In this document: piece after piece, positions 46,414 to 60,394 of the stretch
Layout: each line of letters begins with the position of its first letter
Numbering within the stretch: position 1 is the first letter of the stretch
Origin: Hydractinia symbiolongicarpus
Taxonomy: Eukaryota; Cnidaria; Hydrozoa; Anthoathecata; Hydractiniidae
Direction: 5' to 3'
Length of the DNA: 64,000 bases
Assembly (NCBI RefSeq): GCF_029227915.1
Contig: NC_079876.1
Location: 27,129,828-27,193,827, forward strand
Notes under the pieces: generated by a model
Databases searched by the model: none
Seen by the model: only the letters and a program-made list of their open reading frames with translations
What the model was told of the DNA's origin: nothing
Made by a program: the position numbers and the translations under genes

Positions 46414-49400
46414 CTACCATATAAAACGAAAAATAAACAAAAACAAACCTTGGCCAACAATCAACGTCGAGCTGTGACAAACAGATAAAGAATGAAAATT
46501 AAGTTTCGCTCCGTCCAGTTGAAGTTGTGTGGGAACACGTGCATCTTCGATATGACCTAGCCCCAGCCTACCATGTTTGCCACTTCCCCAGCCATATACT
46601 TCGTTATCTGAAACAACAATTACAATCTCTCAATTTATACAAAGCTTTAATGTGATGTGAATTTTCAATAAGCTACACAAGTATACATGTTACGCAAAAG
46701 ATCATCTCATTTTTTGACGAAAAAGGTCAGAATTAATCACCCTCTCTCACGCTCCCGCTACCCCCTTACCCCTGCCGCCATCTATTACCAACCCCTATTC
46801 ATTCATAGCTCCATGGAAATGTACCCATTTTGTTGACACACTCTCTACAACTATTGATTTGAGGAAAAAAAACCTCCTCTGTAATAATCCAACCCTCCTT
46901 CCCACCAACTATGCTACCAAACGGTATGGCGCATATGGAACGTAAGTCTACACCACAAAAATAATTTATTCATCATTTATAACCAAACAGCAAAAAAGTA
47001 AACGGACATACTTACGTTGACCTCAATTACCCATACGAGAAAAGTAGGTTTACATATACAGTACTGTTGAACATCGAGTCAAAGTTTACTGTAAATACCT
47101 GACGTCACAATAATAGTATAAGTATCTCCGCAACCAACATGCTTTACACCTTTTTGACTCATTGATTCAACCATTGCTGGTCTGTAGTCACCATTGTCGC
47201 GTTGGTAACCGAGTTGGTTATTTTTATTGTTTCCAGCAGTATACAATCGGCCAGTAACTAAACAGGTGAAGGATACGTTTTTCGTTGAATTTGTCGTTAA
47301 TTCATGAGACGATACGACAATTACGTCAAAGTTGTCGCCTTTCATAACATATTCAAAATAATACTTTATTGACAGAAATTTTAGCGGAAAGAATAATTTG
47401 CTGTTTCACGTATATTTTAAAAATTTTTTTTGAAATTCAATTCAATTGATCATCCGCAAAAGTAAGATCCTGCAAAGCTCAGTAAACGTTGCCAATTTAC
47501 AAAGATTAAAGTAACGGCTTTATAAGCAACAAGCCAATAAAACGTAACTCCATTTCAAACACAAAACAAGTTGGCTTCATTTCTTTAAGCCTACATATTT
47601 TATCTTATAAAAAGAGCAAGATCACAGGCTAGATCATTTTAAAGAAAGGTTATTTAATAAAATTATACAGAGGATTTCAAACATAAAACATCCGGCTTTA
47701 CGATAATCGCTCAACCCGAAAAAAGAGATACTTATCATAAGTGGGTTAATAATTACTCCTCATGATAGAAATTGATAATGCGTTTAACCCTATTTGGTAA
47801 GAATTTTTTTGCACTTGTCGGTAGGGGAGGGAATAAAGTGCCTGTTGTTTATAAATTCTGATAGGATGATGCCATCAGCATATTTGTATGGCGTCACCAG
47901 AAATTTTAATATCGGACAAAATAGAACTTATCTAAATGGTTTATCTTCCAGTTTCTACACAAAAAAAGGTCAGTAATGTAGTTCTATAGGTCAGATTAGA
48001 AAACTTGTGGCAAAATGTTTGAATTAATTTTTACGATTACTACGTCAGTGACATTTTCCATTTTAGAGGGCTTCCTAAAGTCAAGGTGTCTCACAAATCT
48101 ATTGACTCAACTTCAAGGTCATTTACCTGAGTAATATGGTGACTTTTCAGGAATTTTGCTTTGTTTTTCAGGGTCTTAAAGGAAGATTTTTACTCTTGGA
48201 AAGTTTTAACATACGAGACTATAATGAAATTGCCATCATGAACTTAAAGTAATTTATCTATGGCATATCTCACTGAAACCTGAGATAAAAAATAAGGTTG
48301 TGTATAACATAAGGTACAGATAGTCCATTCCAATAGTTTTGGCAAGTTCGACATTACAAAATTTTCAGAGTTTTCTTAAAAATTTAATTTAAATTTCAGG
48401 GTTTTATGCGACTTGTTCAAAGTCGCCTTAAAATTTTCAAGGTTTTCTGACTTTTCAGGGCCGGGTAGCCATCTTGAACGTGGATTAATAAATTGTGACG
48501 TCATCGAAAGGTTCCAATCATAAAAGAAATAACAGTCAAAACATTTTCTAACATTTGAGTAAATATTTCAGATGACATAAATTCGACGCAGACAATTTGT
48601 ACCAGCTATAAACTACTTTACTTTATTTTGATTTTAACACTTTGCGTTGAATGGTACCACTGAACTTCATAATGTCATATCTTAATCGACCGCCTGAGGT
48701 CAGTTATCAGTTTTGAATTTTGTTGCACAGATTTTACTCACTCAGTCATGTATGTTTAAGATGACTCCATCAGTCGCTACGTAGGGTCGACCCGACGGTG
48801 ATGACTAATTTATATGAAAAAAATGTAACAAAGTAAGGCAAGTCCACGCGCGTAGGTTGCTATTAATTGACATATTAGCTCATTCTATCTAAACAAGGGA
48901 AAAGTTGACTGGCTCTCGCACCGGTGTGTCACTGTACTAGTAAAACTATTAGGCACTAAACACGAGACGTATAGAAAATTTATTGACACACAAAGGAGAG
49001 TGGGAGCATGCACGTTTGTTTTTGTACATTCAACTACTATAGAAATACCTCAAAATGTACCTGTCAAAAATGCCGTGTGAACAGAACCTGCAGATATGTT
49101 GATGATTTTCTCCTGTGCGAGAGGTTTACATGTAAGTTTCGTGAATATCAGGTAGTCTTCGTTCGTCGGCTTGCGACTGAGTTCGTCTTCATTTAGTACA
49201 GCTAGCTTGTTGTCGCTAAAATTGTATTCAAGACTAGTTGTGAACCTTTAAGAAATCAACGAAAATCCCATACCGTTACTCGTAAACACCATCTTGATTT
49301 ATCCACAGTGTCACGATTACTTGTTCTATATGTCATATGCTGAACCTTCAATTAAATATGCGTTTCAGTGAATCAAGCTTTCTTTAAGCTGTGTCTAATA

Positions 49401-52400
49401 CCTGATTCACTTAAAATTCGCGCGCATCTATTTTTCAAGCTTTTTCATAAATTTCGCCTGCACTAAATACACTAAATTTAAAAAAGAAACAAAGAAATGT
49501 GACGCAAGAGTTGATCTTTATGTTGAATCGCAATAAAAATATCATATCTACGAAGTGTCAAAGAGATAGAATTAGGAACATAATTATAAAAGAGCTGTCT
49601 TTATTATTTTCTCGCGATTTTTAAGAGGAAATCTTTCTGCACAACTATTTCTTGCGGCATTTTTAAATGCGCAAAATACATTATTTGTTTACGCCTATTT
49701 TTCGCTTAAAATCGATTCAAATTTTTTCGCATTTTTGGGTATGAAAAAAACTGGGCGGGGAGTGGGTGGATAACTTTTTAGTGTTGATGAAACTTGGCAG
49801 GAATGTAGTTTAGCATAAAAAGAATAAAGAAAATTGGTAAGGTTAAAAATTTGCTAAAGTCAGCAATTTGCCTATGAAGCAGTCATTTTTTTAACCGCTG
49901 TCTATTATGACTCGATTGGATTGGTTGGCATGTTAATTTTGTTTGCTAAATTTTCCAATTTTGGAACAATACAGAAGGCGAGTCAAGTTGACATGGAAAG
50001 TCCTAAATTATAAATTCAATTCCTTTTACAAAAAGTAAAGATAGTACTAAAAGTCTAAAAAAAAACAAAAACATACCGATTGTTACCACACGTGTACACT
50101 GTACCCTCACTGGTGATAAGAAAGGAGCAATTTGTACCACATATGATGGATGTTGATCGAATCTTACTAGGTAGTGGAACAAGAGTTGGTTTCAAGCGTT
50201 GCTGTTTATCATTCAAGCCCAGATTACCTGTAAGAAACATGTTTTCTTATGATACAATTTACTTCATCTAAGTAACGAGAGTTTTTAGTTATAAGCGGTA
50301 GCTACTAAAGAAGCATTTTCTAGAGTAGTCCATATTACAATAGAAAAATCAATTTCTGACAAAACAAGGCATAAAATAAAGGTAATATTTTAGTGTCCTA
50401 CCTGAGCTTCCCTTTCCCCATACGAAGAGTTGGTTGTCATCTGAAATATAGAAGAGTCATGTTAAGATCACACCAAAATATACAAATGGAATTAAAACAA
50501 GAAGATGATATATAGGCTGCCAAGAAGTGTAGCTATGTCATGTGAATAAAAAGTCGCTCAAATACTTCTTGTTTGAGTTCCAGGTTCGAATTTTCGGGCA
50601 AAATCACCCTTACAATTGAACCACCATAACTTTGGAGGACTACGTTGTCACGAAGAGTGTTCCACATGTTCTAGGAATAGGAGGAGTGGGGTACCCAACG
50701 GTAATAAATGTAAACCGTCTGGGTCTTGTCCTCGGCAAATAATCGCGGCTACATTTTCGAGTAGCTGATTATGTGTCGATTGAAAAAGAGGTCTATTAAA
50801 TAATACCATCCCGTAAGAGTTAACAAAAGCCTTTTATTACGACAAACGCAGAATTTATCCCACTAGTTTTTACAGACAGTTTGCAATCAGACGAGAGGAA
50901 CTTACTTGTAAGCGCCATGACATGAGCAGCTCCACACGACAATTGCACAACTGTGCAGCCAACTAAATCTTCGACTACTTTGGCTTTCGGTGAGTCACTT
51001 GTTGTGCCGTGACCGAGACAGCCTTGCACACCGCTGCCCCATGTCATTAACATTCCACGGTCTATAAGTGAGAAAGTTGTCCTGGTATAACTTCAAAAGC
51101 CCTTTATCTAGCAGAAACAATTTTAACTCCAATTTTTTGAAGTTTTGTAAATATTTTTAAGGTAACTTTTAAAAAAATTTCATGGGGTGATTTGTCGTCA
51201 ATTTTATCTACTATCAGCGCAGACCTGTTGATGAGACATTAAAAAGAATAGTAAATACATACGAATTTGCCAATAACCCTTAAAAGGCTATAAGCTGCAA
51301 TGAATAAAAAAATGCTCAGGTATAAGACTACAAGAAAATTTTTTGGGAATAACAAATTATTGGGAACTTCTGGTTACTAGACACCCAGTTGAAAGGTACG
51401 AACAAAAAAAAGGTTATTTTTTATGGCAAATATAAATAATAATAATTTTAATAGATAAAGCATACGAAACAAAAAAACTCAGTCAATAGCTCAGTGGTTG
51501 AAGTACTCGCTTTAAGTGCAAAAGTTTAGGGTAGATTTTCCATTGTTTTTATAAAAGCAAAGCTAAAATCGTACAGATGTTCACATTTTCACTGACAAAA
51601 CACAACGAAGACGGAGAAAAACCTTTTAGGGCAGAACTTTTCATAGAATCACTTGTTGAGATTTAAGAAGTTTGGAAATACAGATCTCAAAAATTTGCAA
51701 TTAAAAAAACGCTCAAATAAATTAAATGCTCAATATTTAGAAACAGAATAAGACCAGGACTAGGCTGGACAAGTAAAACAACAACAATAAAATAACACTC
51801 CAGGCTGAAGTCAAAAATTCCTGTTTCATATAAAAATTGAAAGGACCCAAAGGTAGTTGGTCAGAAATTTACAACTCAAACTTATTCATTCCACAACCGC
51901 CTTTAAAGACAATGGACAGACATATTCCCGCAATTAAGGAGACCACAATTCGCTGTAATAAGGTCGGTGGTCTAGTAATGTTTCGGGTAACATGTCCCAA
52001 GTGATTGTGTTAATTGTGAGATGTTTGAGTTGAGCAAATTGGAGCTTATTTATGCAGTAACTACCTTTGTGGTCTTTCCCTGTGGGCATCGGAAAGTTAT
52101 ATCGCAAGGGAATTGAATCAATACATTCATCACGACTACGGAACACCTACCTGTTTTGACAGCTACAAACTGATCTCCACAACACACTTGAGCAATGGTG
52201 GAACCAGAAAACTCTCCAATTATTTTGGGTGTTAGAACAGCTGAGCTAGTAGAGGAGTCTTTATCTTCCAAGATACTACTTTTCGTTGTCGAGAACGAGT
52301 TCTAGACAAAAATAAGTATTGTTTTGGCGTTTTCGCTTTTTTTATAAAACTAGAAAAAAAATCGAAACAAAAGCGTCGAAAGAAATTCAAATCGAAACAA

Positions 52401-55400
52401 GACTAACAAACACCTAAAATATACCATTGTCCTTGGGTTTTAAAAAAAGCATAAAACAAAAAAAAGCGAAATCGATGGCCAATTAGGTCGTTTTACTATA
52501 ATCAACCGTACTGCAATTCCTCAGAATAAAAGCATAAATTTTCTCAACTACATTTGATTTATCATTATTTTTGTAATTCTTTGTAATTTTTCTTTGTAAT
52601 TCTAAAAGGCAGATTTGTTTTTTATCAGAATAGTGCTTATGTCAAGCAAACAGGGTAGTTGTAAACACATATACCGTATTATGATATTGGAAAATTGCTA
52701 CATCAAGCATCAATTACATCGAGGGTCTAGAACTGTGAGACGCAAACAGACCCATGCTGATAAAGCACTTAGATAGTTTAAAACGTAAATATGTAACGTG
52801 GTGGGTGTAGTTCTACAAAAGGTTAACTTAAATGTGTAACGGAACCATGAAGAGCGCTGAAGAAGTCACTAAAAAATCGAGTGAAGAAATTGGCACGCTT
52901 TAAAAAACTTTTTTTAAAAATAATAACAACTTAATTGAAACAACGCCTCTTTGTGTAATGTTGCCAGGAGTGTGAAGAATTTGATACACAGTTCTCAAAA
53001 GCGTGAACAACAAGCGAACCTACACCACGCGCAACAAAATGCTGAAGCTTACCCTCCCAAGAAAAAACAAGTTAATTTTACATGAAAAGGCTTGGAAAGT
53101 TATCTAAGATTTTTTATATTTTTTGAAAAATCTTAATTAATTTTTACAAATTTTGGACTTATCGTACTTAAAGTAAAGAATATCAAGAGAGCTATGAACA
53201 AAAACAGTAAAAATACATTCAAATAACAAAAATCTCACCTCCCATGTGAAGACTCTTCCATTAGATGTGAGTCCTAACTTTTTTGTGCGTCCAATGCAAA
53301 CTTGTGAAATAAATTGGTCTGTGCCAGGTGCTTGAAGTACAGCGGGAAGCTTCACCCCACCTCCCCAACCATACACGATTGACGTTTGCTCAGCTAGTTG
53401 GCGGGAGGTTTCATCGCCTAGAGAGAGAAAGTAGTGTAAAAAATTCATTTAAAAGAAGCACACGCTCACACAAAAAAAGGTCTCTCATTCCTCTTGAGAA
53501 ATTTGTCCATTAAAATTTAACTGTCAACATTTTAAAAGAAGACGAACTATGATGAAAATATGACCAAAGCTGGCCACAGATTTTAAACTTCGTAATTTTT
53601 ATGAGGTTTTAGTAGAATAAAGGACGTTTTAAGATCAAATTTTAGGAGAAAACCCTAAAAAAACACCTAAATACTTATGGTATGCAATACGTATGTTACG
53701 TGGAAAGTTATTAAAGAATAATACATTGATAAACAATAGGAAGTAAGCTAAAAATGAAATCATATTAAACATCAGCTTGGTAAGGTCAAATTATCTTACC
53801 CCATGATGTGAATGACGTTGTTTTGTGTATGACAGAACTATTGACGCTGGACTTTTTGTTTTGGTTGGAACCGTACCCACTGAAACAGAAGAAAAAAATG
53901 AATTATTTCTTTTGAAATAAACAATAAATCAACTTGTATAAAACTTGTTCATTCTATACATTCAATGGAATGCCAACTTGATCATAACTTTGTGAGTTAG
54001 ACTAATCTATAATCGCGGGCTAAGAGTACATGTTTTTAGGCATGACATTTATAAGCATCCGTAGGCTTAATTTTGGTCATTTTTTATGCGCAGCCTAAGA
54101 AAATGTTGTGAAGTTTTTATGTGTTTTGTTTCGTAGTTTTTCTTTTTATTCTTTATGTCTGAATGAACCAGCATTTAACCATTACTGATGTTCAATATTC
54201 AAATGCAATATTTTTTTTTCAACTTAGCATATCTTGATCCTGATTATGTGACATTTATAAGCGTATTCCAATAAATCTTCTTGCCATTGAGCTAACCTAA
54301 CAATATTTCGAGCCTGAAAAAGTTGATGATGCTGAACACAATTAGACTATTTTGGGCCTGATCACGTTTTTCATAAGTATCCTTAAGCCTCATTTTAGAA
54401 TTTGAATTGCTTATAAAAAAAACATGTAAAAAAAAGCCTGCCCAAATTTTTTTTATTACTTTAAAATTGTCCATTTACAGTGAATTTAACGCATCCAATT
54501 CAGGGTCATTCGCCATGAATAATATAGTGACTTTTCAGTGTTTTTGTTTGATCTTTCAGTGTCTTAAATGAAGATTGTTAATCTGGCAAATCTTAACATA
54601 GAAGAATTTAATAAAACTGCCATCAGAACTTTAAACAATTTATTTATGAAATATCTCACTGAAACTGTGATGATAGGTATAAACAATAGATTTAAAAGAC
54701 TTTTTTTTAGTCATTACAAAATGTTTTAGGTTTTTTAAATATAAAATTTAAGACTTCTTAAGACTACTTGTTCAAATTCATTTTTTCCAAGGCTTCTGTT
54801 TTTTCCAGGGTCTGCTAGCCATCCGTATTATAATTTATACCACATGAATCTAATATTGTCTAAAATCTAATTGAGTAAGGGGGGATTTCAGCGACTGTTT
54901 GGTCAAAATATAAATATTTCATTAGTTCCATTACATTTCAAACAGTTTTTTACTTGTGGAAATATTCACCAGATCGCCAGTCAGCAAAACAAATTACTCA
55001 GAAATAATGCAGCTATTTTGAACAGAAAGAATATGAGTGGTAGTAATATAGAGATAACTCCCTATGACCTAAGCTCCAAAACTAAAAAAAGTTAGCAGTG
55101 ACCTACCACAACTCATTTAACCTTCCAATTCTACAGCACCACTGGCCATGATATCACAGTGAAGTAAATTGCATTTTCAAGAAACAAAATCGTAATTAAA
55201 ATGAAAATTTGATACACTATATTATGACTATTTAAAAGATAAACTTCTATAAAATCGTTGTGCATAGTAACTGCGTAATTCTTTTATATGAGACCACAAA
55301 AGTACGCCATATATCACAACTTACTATAAGCAAGGAATTCTTCCAACATCTGTTTCTAAATCCAGCAACGAGTTGATGAGAATAGGGGCAGCTAGTATGT

Positions 55401-58400
55401 GAGTGATAGCTGGCCTTTTAGCTGGATCAAGCTTCAATATGCTCTTCACAAGCATTTTTAGTTCTTCACTGTAAAAGTCTGGCATCTTTGAATATTCGCA
55501 CCGTAATATCTTCCGCAGGATGCTACTTAAAGACTAAAAAATGTTTATCATTTCAATATTGTTTATGATGGAGCTGCTTTGTAAATTAACAGGATAGTTC
55601 ATGTAATAGACAATATGAAAAAAAAGAGAAAAAAAAAGAAAGTTCGGATGTCAAGAAGACCTGTACAAAGAAAATGTACCAAAAGGTGTTCAATGGTATA
55701 ATTATTATTTTCTATAAAATTATATTTTTTTTGTTTTAACTTATTATAACTTCAAAAATAAATTTAAAGATATTTATTTAATTATTCATTTATAATTGGC
55801 TTAGAAGAAACAGCAAGAAAAAAAACAACTTCTGAAACTAAACCAACACAACACAACACATAAATATATAAACTTTGACATGCAGTTTGTTTGTGTTTCT
55901 TCTTGTTACACCAAATTTTGAAGCGACTTACATCTGCGTCAAAAGCACGTTTGAGTGCAATTAATTCATACAAGATGCATCCAAGACTCCAAATGTCACT
56001 TGTTTTATTATATCTAAGTAAATTGTTAGTTAAAGAAAGCGGTTAAAGCGGTTAAATTAAATAAATCTGAATTTTTGTGTGACATAACTTGGTGTCGTAA
56101 TAAAACCAAAACAATGATATGACAGATTCTATTTGTTGGTAAAAAATACAGCAACAACAAAATGACAGAAAAGATACAATTTTCCTTCCACAACCTCTGG
56201 TGACATGTAATGTGCAGTACCAACAGTCTAAAAAAGCAAGGCACAGACATCATGAGGTAAATCAAGCACATAATCTGAAACAAAAAAGATGACCTTGCGT
56301 ATCAAGGCTACTTTGTTCAGTCTATCCTTTTTATTTCATAATTCATAATGTAACAGTTCGTAATGGTGTCTGGAATAATACTTTAGATATGTGATAGAGA
56401 TGATATTTGAAGGAATTCCCAGAAACAAACAGTTTTTTTGTTGATTATTGCTTTATTTTCATAGGAAATGAAACAGAAGAAGCAGAATATAGAAGGCATT
56501 TCATGTGGGAACCATGTACTTTATGGAATAAACACGATTTAAAAGGAGTTAGAAATGAAATATTACGTCAAAATTATGATTAGTACCATTTAACGTCGGT
56601 TGCAAAAAAAAAATTTCTGTTAAAAGTACAATATCACTGTTTAATTTTGTTTTTTTATTTGTGAATTTTTTTCATGAAGTTTCAAACTATCAATTTCAAA
56701 CTTTAAGCTTACTATGTTTGAGAGCAATACTAGAAAATATTCCCTGTCATTTATGAAAATATTAAAGCTGCCCTCATTGTCCAGTAATATTACTACTACT
56801 AGTCGTTAGCCTGTGGAAAAATCCACGGGTTCGCCTGTCCTTTTTATACCGCATTGAGTGGGTCTCGCTACCTGCGCAGCTAAGCTACTATTTTGCGTGA
56901 CAGACAGACGGACGGAAGGACGGACGGACGGACGGACAGACGTATACGGGTATTATAATATAGATGATCAAGTTCTCTTGCTCAGGCAATAAACACACTT
57001 ATTGCATATTAAAAAAGCTGTTGTTTTATTTAACAACTTGAAGGTTTACAAGGACAGCAAAACAACTCATGGTATCCAATTAACATCGGATTGTTTGATT
57101 ATTGTTTTGGAAGATATTTACACCATTCACAACCGCTGTTTGAATTTTAAAGTCAAGGCATACTTCTCTGAGCAGACAGTACACTATCTACCCCAAAGTT
57201 TACTTACTTTATATGGAATTTTTAATTAACACATTGGTAATTTGGAAACATTTTTAATCATCAAGTAACACTTAGAAAACAATAAAAATTCACTAACTGT
57301 CATGGCGTTCGTCTTTGTGAGAAATTTTGATATCCCAAAATCACAAATTTTCGCCACTCTTTTTCTTCTGTCCAACAAAATATTGTGTGTTTTCATATCA
57401 CGATGTAGTATGTTGTGGCTATGGATGTGATGCATTGCACGTGCTATTTGACCAAAAAATTTTAAAATCTCCTAAAACAAAACATATAATTTAAAATAAG
57501 AAAGTTGAAATAAAAATAGTCTTGTCAAATATGAAAAAGTTTGAAATAGTTCAGGGATAACTGTGCAGTGAAGTAAACCATGCCAAAGTTTTATGAATTT
57601 AATTTATGTATACCTTCTTGTTAAGTGCAAAACACTATGCAATTTAAAATAAAGTAACACAAAAATCTTTTTTGTTTTGTTTTGTTTTGAAAGAAAATAC
57701 TTGATTACGAGACTTCTATTTGTAGATTTTTTATTTTCTATTTATAAATTTATATTATATTTATAGATTATAGATATTTATAGATATAGATTATAGATTC
57801 CCTCCCTACCTCTTCTTCCAGCATCATGCTCTGATCATGTCTCTGCTGTAAATAGTCGAACAAATTTCCACCTTAAAAAACAAAGAAAAAAAAATAAACA
57901 ATAATAAAAAAAAATGTACAAAGCCTAGGTACATTACATTGGGTTGCAACTTAAAATATATTAACTTAATATTACAAAATATCCTAACACTGCTTTTTTT
58001 TCTTTTTATATAAATTCATATAAGCATTCTCCTGATCTCGCAATACTGCATAAATTAGGTTATACTTAAGTAATAAGAATCTTTGAATAAACATACTGGT
58101 TCCCTACGTGGTTGCTCAAACTCTATAACATTCTGATATCATATCTTGAAGTTCAAAATTAAAATTACAAACAAACCTGGTTCATAATCCATGACTATAT
58201 TAAAGGTTTTATCTTCAACAAAATATTCATGGTACTTGATAATATTGGGATGGTTAAACATAGCAGTGACTTCAATCTCATTCATAACGCCCTTTCGTTG
58301 ATCTGTCGTTAAATCATCAATTGTAATTTGTTTGATGATAATCTCCTTATGGTCGCTCTTTCTTTGGTATAAATATACCGCACTGTATATAGATAAATTA

Positions 58401-58733
58401 GTCATAAGTTAATAATATAAAAATAAAATAACATCTTGACTCAGATCACATAGAGAATAGTCTAAATTATTTTACAGATTATCACCTCTAAATTATTGTA
58501 TATGTATTCAATCGAAAGGATTCTACTGCGAGAAATAGCATTCTTTCAAACTTGTAATGTAATGGAACGTACACTATCGATTCATAATGAACAAACAGAT
58601 ATTAAAAAAAAGAATCATAATTTCAAATAAATATAAATTGTAAGTGTATACAAATCATGCAAAAACAATCATACCCAAATGCTCCACGACCAACTGCTTT
58701 CTTAGTATCTAAATCATATTTTTCCATGCCCAT
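46414..58733 (-). CDS. NEK8: NIMA-related kinase 8 with C-terminal RCC1 propeller (16 exons)
   Basis: Ser/Thr kinase of the ciliary inversin compartment. Exons: 58733-58675, 58382-58177, 57871-57810, 57471-57298, 56227-56178, 56013-55932, 55533-55325, 53879-53800, 53417-53239, 52301-52151, 51061-50906, 50440-50402, 50227-50077, 49215-49061, 47257-47099, 46607-46414. All junctions keep frame; 701 aa against about 692 in human. Kinase features: GRGAFG loop, VAIK-type lysine in IIIKQI (about Lys37), HRDMKTHN (Asp134), DFG (153-155), activation loop TTVGTAHYMSPE, SDIWSLGCILYEL. From about residue 307 RCC1 repeats follow: IVYGWGGGVKLP, MTWGSGVQGCLGHG, VYTCGNN, HTAFLT..GRLYTAGNN, EVYGWGSGKHGRLGLG. 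RCC1 wording and lack of a long post-RCC1 tail favour NEK8 over NEK9. Start: MGMEKYD, with the second Met equivalent to human Met1. The last residues could differ: a possible donor (CAAG/GTTTGT) precedes the in-frame stop at 46414. Confidence 0.95.
48112..48475 (-). mobile_element. Non-autonomous hAT-like element in a NEK8 intron
   Basis: On the minus strand it begins CAAGATGGCTACCCGGCCCTGAA, close to the CAGGGTGGCTAC-type hAT terminus, and is homologous along its length to 54502-54825 (shared gtgacttttcag, ctgccatca, gatatctcactgaaac-like blocks). No coding capacity. It lies between NEK8 exons 14 and 15. Confidence 0.55.
54502..54825 (-). mobile_element. Second copy of the hAT-like non-autonomous element
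   Basis: Same order of blocks as 48112-48475 (aatatagtgacttttcag, tcagtgtcttaaatgaagat, aactgccatcag, aaatatctcactgaaact, cttgttcaaa, ccagggtctgctagccatc), diverged by perhaps a quarter. It lies in the NEK8 intron between exons 7 and 8. Confidence 0.55.
56798..56964 (+). mobile_element. MITE with a (GGAC)n segment and ATTATAATA end
   Basis: Starts tagtcgttagcctgtgg, then aaaaatccacgggttcgcctgtcc; contains gacagacagacggacggaagg simple repeats and ends gtatacgggtattataatata. A second, inverted copy is at 59150-59328. It lies in the NEK8 intron between exons 4 and 5. Confidence 0.65.
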
Positions 58734-60394
58734 GTTGATAGGGTATTTATTTAAGTTTATATCTAAATATAAAGTAAAACTAGAAAAAAAAAATTCAATG
58801 CCTTGTTTGAATTACAGGGAACAAAAATAATGCAGACTGCAAGAAAATTCTTTTCACTAGAATTATATATTCTGAAATCTGCTATATTATTAATAGTACA
58901 AACAAGAACACTTTTTTTTTTCGAACATTTTGCAAAATACTTTTTCTCAACAGAAATGACATATTTTAACAAAATACACCCGCTAAATTAAAAACAAAAT
59001 TATTTTATTTCTTTAAAAATCAAAAAAAGCCAAGTGAATTTTGATGTTTCAGTAAATATTTATTTATCGGATTGTTAAGATATTGTACTTTGTAGACCTT
59101 TTCCAAGCTAAAAATGCCTCAATTAACAAGAAAGCTAATAATCTCTATAATAATAGCCGTCGTCTGTCTGTCTCTGCATGGACCCCTCGCTGAGTCAGAA
59201 AATGATGTTACGGAAACACCAATATCAAATGCGATATATTTTTGTCTACTTTGTTGCGACGGTAAATTTAAAGGACGGGCAACCCCATGGATTTTTCCAC
59301 GGGCTAACGACTATGTTTTATAAAATCGCCAAATTAAATTCACATCGAAATTATCAAAATTATCAATTCACCAATTTTGATACCTTTTAATACCATTTTC
59401 CCCCCTAAAAATGTCTCCCCCAACGGAAAAATGACATATGGACAAGGTTTATAAGTTTTATAGTCTGGATCTCTAATATTATATAGTTAAATCTACTCAT
59501 TAGGCACAAATATTCAACAGATAAAAAAATATATATATTAGTCACAATAATTTTCAATATATACATATTTATATTTTAAATAATAATTATATATAAAATC
59601 GTATTATAAGTATGCCTCACTCATTATTGGTTGGTATCTAAAAATACACAATAAAGTCCTTTTATTAATGGCACCAAATTATATTAGTGAATTTCAGTTT
59701 AAAATTTGTAATAAATAAACATATCAATATAAACTGTTGTTTCGAAAAATTACACAAACCACACAGCATCAACTTTTATATGTCATTTGTAATTACAAAT
59801 CCTCAGGTTAACTAAAATAAAAAAAAAGTTCAAGATTATAAAAGAACATTTTTGGAAAACGTGATACCATATTAGATACTGTAGGAAAAAAGTGTGAAAT
59901 TTTATTTCTAAAAGACAAAAATAATTAATATTCTGGGTTGTATAGAAATATCTATACTATTAAATATTGGCAAATGTACACGCTCTTCTGTTAGATATCA
60001 ATATTTAACAGGGTTTGACTAACTGGAGTATGTTGAAAGTGATGCCACAAGTAAAGAACAAATTATTGAGGAGTTTTGAGGAAATTTGAGGAGAAAGTCC
60101 TTAAAAAGTTTCCCTTGGAAGACATTGCATCAGTTTGATGCAATGTCTGTTTTATAAAATATCCAATCAATATTTGTTTGGATTAAATTTACATATTTCA
60201 GAAATGAAATGTGCGTTTGCATACAAAGTTTCTGTCTCAATTATCTTTTAAATACTTTTATAACCAATTAGGCATAGTAGCTAACACAAAAGAAATTACT
60301 GCTTGGTGATTAGAGGTTCAATTAGCATCCAGTTTTGTTCCATTATATAATATTAACCAGTTTTGCTTGTATGTTTTAAAAGAAAAAATAATAC
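58734..60394. other. Region between NEK8 5' end and the right-hand gene
   Basis: NEK8 promoter plus the 3' end of the right-hand minus-strand gene. Holds the MITE copy at 59150-59328 and a 29-nt hairpin (agacattgcatca/tgatgcaatgtct, 60120-60148). The terminal exon(s) of the right-hand gene should be here or just past 60395; I could not identify one with confidence. Confidence 0.5.
59150..59328 (-). mobile_element. Second copy of the MITE, inverted
   Basis: On the minus strand, cgttagcccgtggaaaaatcca, a gcccgtcc block, gacagacagacgac and a terminal ctattattatag correspond to 56798-56964. A signal-peptide-like open frame (59114-59323, plus) is generated inside this repeat and should not be called a gene. 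Confidence 0.65.

Noticed and set aside
51934-52146. Minus-strand frame between NEK8 exons 10 and 11
   Set aside because: Overlaps the splice donor at 52150 and has no RCC1 features; the donor-acceptor pair 52151-51061 restores the NEK8 frame.
59114-59323. Small secreted-peptide-like frame with a hydrophobic N-terminus
   Set aside because: It lies within a MITE whose inverted copy is at 56798-56964, and the second copy does not keep the frame.
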